From positions 57,872,987 through 57,936,986 of the forward strand of contig OY288259.1 of the NCBI GenBank assembly GCA_958450325.1: 64,000 nt of DNA, written 5' to 3'. This DNA is from Agrostemma githago (Eukaryota > Streptophyta > Magnoliopsida > Caryophyllales > Caryophyllaceae). How positions within the stretch are numbered: position 1 is the stretch's first letter; every line of letters begins with the position of its first letter. Shown in pieces: positions 59,967 through 64,000 of this stretch. The notes beneath the pieces were generated by a model. That model saw only the letters and a list, made by a program, of their open reading frames with translations. It did no database searches and was not told the DNA's origin. Both the position numbers and the translations under genes were made by a program.

Positions 59967-61850
59967 TTTTTTTTTTTTTTTGAAAACGGAACCGGGGTAT
60001 TATATTAGATCAATTTCTGCCAAGGCGAGAATCGCCTCCGGAAAATAAGAAACGTACAACATCTCCTCCCCGTTCCTAGAGCACAACCGCGCAACGTGGT
60101 GTGCCACTACATTCCCATCGCGTTTAACGTGAGACCACACACAACTAACAAAGTAAGATCGAAAAGCTAAAATATCCTCGACTAAAAGGCCGAACGGATC
60201 TCTGGTATCTCCGGTGGCTCGAACTGCATCAATCACCTGCTTCGCATCGCTCTCCGCCACCACCCTAGCAAAGCCCAACTTATTCGCCATCTCGAGACCG
60301 AACTCCAATGCCTTAGCCTCAGCAAATTTTGGTTCCCACCGAGCTGCGATTCTCCTGCAACAAACCAGAACCACCCTGCCCGTCTCATCCCGTCCCACCA
60401 CCCCTAATCCCACCTCCCCTTCCACAAAGACAGCGGCATCAGAATTCAGTTTAATAACACCCGCAGGTGGGGCAGTCCACGAGACCGAGCTCCCACCTCC
60501 CCGGCGTGGAGCAGTAGCCTTCGTCTCGGAAAGATACCGGGCATGCTCCTCCACAGTCTGGATCATGGCTCCGATCACCACACTAACCGGTATTTCTGAA
60601 TTCTCGAAAACTTTCAAGTTCCGCACATACCACATACCCCACAACATGGCCAAAAATCTATTCCGGGCTTGATTTTCGACCTGGGACAGGATCCAAATGA
60701 AAGATCGGGGAAACGAGGAACCCGGGGCCGATGTTACCAAAGCAGCAAACTCACTCTCCCTCCAAATACACTTCGCCCAACCACAATTAAAGAGAGCATG
60801 TACTACTGACTCGGCCTCCTGGTTACAAATCCCACAATTCGCATCTGGGATACAGTGTCTTGAGAATAAGTTAACTCGCACCCCAATCGTGTTAGTACAT
60901 GCGCGCCACAGAAAATGTTTGATTTTAGGCATTGTCTTAATGCCCCAAATCACCCGCCACAGGCTCCCCCCGTCAATTCCCCCCTCCAGCTCAACCAACG
61001 GCCCCATATCCTTCTTCCCAAGCCAATAGCCCGACTTCACACTATAATTTCCATTTTTGCTCGGCCACCAATAGTGTTGGTCCGGCGGGAGGCGTCTACT
61101 CAGCGGCATGCTCATAATCGCATGTGCTTCATCGGGTAGGAATAACGAATTCAATTTCTCCATGTCCCAGGCGGGACCAGAAGGATCAATCAGGTCCGCA
61201 ACTCTTAAGGTGGGGTCCGCCTCAATGTTAGGCCTGAGCCGACCACATCTCTGATTCATCACAACCCACTCATCCTCCCATACACCTATGCTGTGACCAT
61301 TACCAATCCTCCACCTGAGCCCGTCAAGAAGTAACGATTTTGCATTCCAGATACTTCTCCACACAAAGCTAGGATCGTGGCCTCGACGAGCCTCCAGAAC
61401 CGACGAGTGCTTGAAGTATCGTGCCTTGAGAACCCGGCAGGCTAAAGATTCAGGCCGGATCAGGAGATGCCAGGCCTGCTTGGCTAGTAGGGCTTGATTG
61501 AAGACATGCAGGTCCCGGAATCCCATTCCCCCGGCCCGTTTCGGTTGACACAGCTTCTCCCAAGACCACCAATGCAACTTTCTCTTGACCTCCGTGGACC
61601 CCCACCAGAATCTGGCCATAGTGATGTGCAGTTCGGTAATGAGACTGTCAGGGATGGCGAAAAGGCTCATCATATACGATGGGATGGCTTGAGCAATGGA
61701 TTTAATAACGATTTCCTTCCCCGGTTTGGACAAAAGCCTCTCCTTCCACCCTCTAAGCTTCTTCCATATCCGGTCTTTTAGTCCCGAGAAAACAGCCTTC
61801 TTCGATTTACCAATGATGGTCGGGAGTCCCAGGTATCTTTCGTGCCTTTC
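59967..61850 (-). mobile_element. 5'-truncated LINE (L1 clade)
   Basis: The poly(A) tail is T15 at 59967-59981 on the plus strand. The ORF ends just before it, and the 5' end stops abruptly inside the ORF2 reverse transcriptase. It lies in the rpoC1 fragment. No duplication is evident; some rpoC1 bases seem to be missing at the junction. Confidence 0.9.
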
Positions 61851-61853
61851 CAA
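60000..61853 (-). pseudogene. LINE ORF2 C-terminal part: RT thumb end, zf-RVT, RNase H
   Basis: 617 open codons, read from a TTG at the truncation point, so no native start. About residues 1-100 belong to the end of the RT (YLGLP, KPGKEIVIKS). A zf-RVT domain follows at about 297-365 with C340, C343, H352 and C357. The RNase H fold occupies about 465-590 with the acidic residues D472, E512, D536 and a later RDGN...H585. Plant L1 elements are known to have gained such an RNase H domain. The endonuclease and RT catalytic core are lost, so it cannot move. The complete lack of stops suggests a recent insertion. Confidence 0.9.
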
Positions 61854-62228
61854 ATAAGTGCTTGGGCCACCAAAATCCTACCTAATAGAGAGATAGTTGG
61901 AGAGGTGACAAAACCTTATACTTTTCATTACAAAACCAATAAACCCGAAAAGGATGGATTATTTTGTGAAAGAATTTTTGGGCCGATAAAAAGCGGAATT
62001 TGTGCTTGTGGAAATTATCGAGTAATCAGAAATGAAAAAGAAGACCCAAAATTTTGTGAACAATGCGGAGTCGAATTTGTTGATTCTCGAATACGAAGGT
62101 ATCAAATGGGCTATATTAAATTGGCATGCCCCGTAACCCACGTGTGGTATTTGAAACGTCTTCCTAGTTATATCGCGAATTTTTTAGATAAACCTCATAA
62201 AGAATTAGAAGGCCTAGTATACTGCGAT

Positions 62229-62865
62229 GTGTGATTTGATCGAAATTATGATTTTACAGATTCGGACTGAAAAACTGTCATCCCCATTCAATCCAAGGGG
62301 GATGCCCCGGCTCTGACATGTCTCTTGGGAGGAGTAACATGAAGCTCAGAATTGAATTATGGGTATATTCAATACTTCTAATTAAAGGGGGAATTGATCC
62401 ATGGTCGATTTCGTAACAACAAAATATTAATTTATAGTTGTACCTCGTAAAAAAAGACTTCTTTTTAGTGTTTTTGCGGAATTAATCATTCTGGTTCATT
62501 TCTAAAGAAATTATGTTCACGTAAGCAAGCAATGCAATTATAGGGTATGGTTACAAGAGTCTATCCGTCGCATATAGGCTTTACTTTAATTTAAGGGTAC
62601 GTGGTATAACCGTCGAGGTGAAGTCGTGACCTAAAAGATCAAATGGAACAATACATAGACAAGTAAATTACTTTTGAATTACAATTCTTTTTTTTAGGGG
62701 ATTGATCATTCGAAGGGGAGTAGACTACTCAAGAATTTCAAAATTTATTTTTGTTGTAATTTAATTGAAAAAAAAGAATTCACAAAACTAAAGTAAAAGA
62801 ATAATGAATCAAGGCAATGATGCTTAGTCTTCAAGGAAACTTGAGTAAAGAGTAGATCTTTCATT
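62229..62865 (+). pseudogene. Partial rpoC1 group II intron (plastid-derived)
   Basis: Begins GTGTGATTTGATCG. Contains AAACTGTCATCCCC and AACATGAAGCTCAGAATTG, words I know from rpoC1 introns. The last recognisable word, CAAGGAAACTTGAGTAAAG, is at about 62836-62855. Confidence 0.75.
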
Positions 62866-64000
62866 ATATAAGTATGTATTTGAAATTTGAATCCTATCTT
62901 ATGATTTACAATAGATAATGTCGTAATTTTAGTATTGTTACTTACTTCCTCCTATCAATTTAATTCTTTACCTAATTCTATCAATTCTCCTCACAAAAAT
63001 GATCCCACGTAAAGAATTGAATAAATAAAAATGACTTATATATTGACCTACATGTATTACTCCGAGTAATATTTTTTTTCCCACGATAAGTTAACGTTTA
63101 GTCAACAGTCAAACAATTAGGTCAATAGGATAGTCAAGCATAGTTTTACTAGTCAACAACCTTTACCCGGTCATATATATATATGGTAAATTAAGTTACG
63201 AAGTAAGTTATTTATGCATCACAAATTATATTTACGTAAATAAATGATTGGGTCAGAGGAAATACTAAACTACTTCGTATAATATTACTCGTATTATTTT
63301 ATTACTTATAGTCAAATATTATCACAGATTAATTGCTGAAGATAACATTTATTGTTTTCGAGGCATTAAGATTTTATCGTATTTAGGGATGTTAACGGGC
63401 TGAGTTGAGCATGAGCTTGGTCTTGCTCGACTCGTGCTTGTTAAGCAAGTTAAAATTTGAACTCGTGTCGTTCTTGAGCTCAAACGAGTTGGGCTTTAAA
63501 CGAACCAAACTCGAGTTGTATCGATCGTCTCATTATCACCCCTAGTCGTATCTAAGCTAGTCATAACTTTGTGATACATGCATATATCATCACAAGAAAG
63601 TTCGAGTAACTTTTATAAGTTGCAGCATTGCGGAGTTGGTGACTGCGTAATACCACTAGGATTATAGAATGGCATCCAAGACGAGGGGAAGTGAATGATG
63701 ATCGATAATACAGCCAGGCCACTTGATGTCCAAATTGGAATGAAATCAATGAATTATATATTTGAAAGGGATATTGTTTTCTTCTCAACTTGGAATTTCA
63801 ATTCTTAGACGAGTAAGTCTTCTATGTGATAGATATATCTATTATAAATTAATAATGTGTTAAATAATATTACGTGATTAGATAAAATAAATCTTAACAA
63901 TAATGAATGGTCTAATTTATTTCAAATTTATGATGAATATAATTATTTCAAGCAAAAATTTGTCCTACTTACAATGACTTTAAATTATTATTATATGTAG
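62866..64000. other. Intergenic, no gene seen
   Basis: AT-rich. 63385-63540 is a stretch of GCTCGACTCGTGC / GAACTCGTGTC / CAAACGAGTTGGGC words, a common type of plant dispersed repeat. No open frame with a domain. Confidence 0.55.

Larger units (their letters stand above)
59928..62228 (+). pseudogene. rpoC1: rpoC1 exon 1 (plastid RNA polymerase beta' subunit), nuclear copy split by a LINE
   Basis: The 13 start codons at 59928-59966 and the remainder at 61851-62228 are separated by the LINE. The zinc-ligand cysteines of the beta' N-terminus are visible in CACGNYR and CEQCG. In the plastid this gene works with rpoB and rpoC2; here it has no expression context. Confidence 0.9.
59780..62865 (+). 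pseudogene. Nuclear plastid DNA: rpoB 3' end, spacer, rpoC1 exon 1 and part of its intron
   Basis: 59780-59901 ends rpoB, in frame to TAA (words such as PEDAPESF). The spacer and the rpoC1 ATG (59928) follow in plastid order. rpoC1 exon 1 runs 59928-59966 and 61851-62228, broken by a LINE. 62229 opens with GTGTG, the 5' end of the rpoC1 group II intron, and intron-like sequence runs to about 62865; exon 2 is absent. Several codons differ from the plastid protein I remember (for example F for L in SYIANF). A piece of the large single-copy region moved to the nucleus and is not functional. Both outer borders are approximate. Confidence 0.88.

Noticed and set aside
59928..62865. Window from a plastid genome
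   Set aside because: The fragment is bordered by SINE, TIR element and AT-rich nuclear DNA, is interrupted by a LINE and lacks rpoC1 exon 2.

Overview
This window is nuclear DNA of a flowering plant. Evidence: nested LTR retrotransposons, Stowaway and hAT-like MITEs, a Helitron, tRNA-derived SINEs, a plant-type LINE with an RNase H domain, plastid DNA fragments in a nuclear setting, and two plant genes (an abscisic-acid NCED and a sterol C-5 desaturase-like gene with one spliceosomal intron). The motif ACTCCGTA is far over-represented, which from memory fits Caryophyllales; this assignment is a guess. Only two host protein genes are visible and both lie on the minus strand.

Layout. 1-22629: a Ty1/Copia element (LTR about 221 bp, first 35 bp outside the window) on the plus strand. 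Its reverse-transcriptase region is split at 3592/21244 by a minus-strand, 17.65-kb non-coding LARD-type LTR element (3593-21243, TSD CCCCC, tRNA-Arg primer site). One LTR of the LARD was itself hit by a Helitron (4493-6253) carrying a MULE-like MITE, and by a non-autonomous Athila-like element (6487-14232, TSD GTAAC, tRNA-Asp primer site) that keeps only a broken gag-like ORF. 22630-37463: gene-poor DNA with MITEs, microsatellites, a common 'GGGTC' repeat and a decayed plastid 23S rRNA fragment. 37464-39218: intronless NCED, with a TATA box and a CACGTG G-box/ABRE upstream. 39431-54230: repeat-rich intergenic DNA (MITEs, an LTR-like fragment, poly(A) retroposon scars, an orphan promoter-like stretch). 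54230-56893: a SINE split by a 2.39-kb solo LTR of the same LARD family. 57564-58942: two-exon sterol C-5 desaturase-like gene. 59251-59545: TIR element holding a 5'-truncated SINE. 59780 to about 62865: plastid DNA (rpoB 3' end, rpoC1 exon 1, part of the rpoC1 group II intron), split by a 5'-truncated LINE. The rest is intergenic.

Working together: the two genes belong to separate pathways (ABA synthesis; sterol/brassinosteroid synthesis) and nothing suggests a cluster. I found no evidence of a novel multi-gene system. The notable content is the precise insertion history, which is unusually readable because almost every junction has an intact target duplication or an empty sister site.
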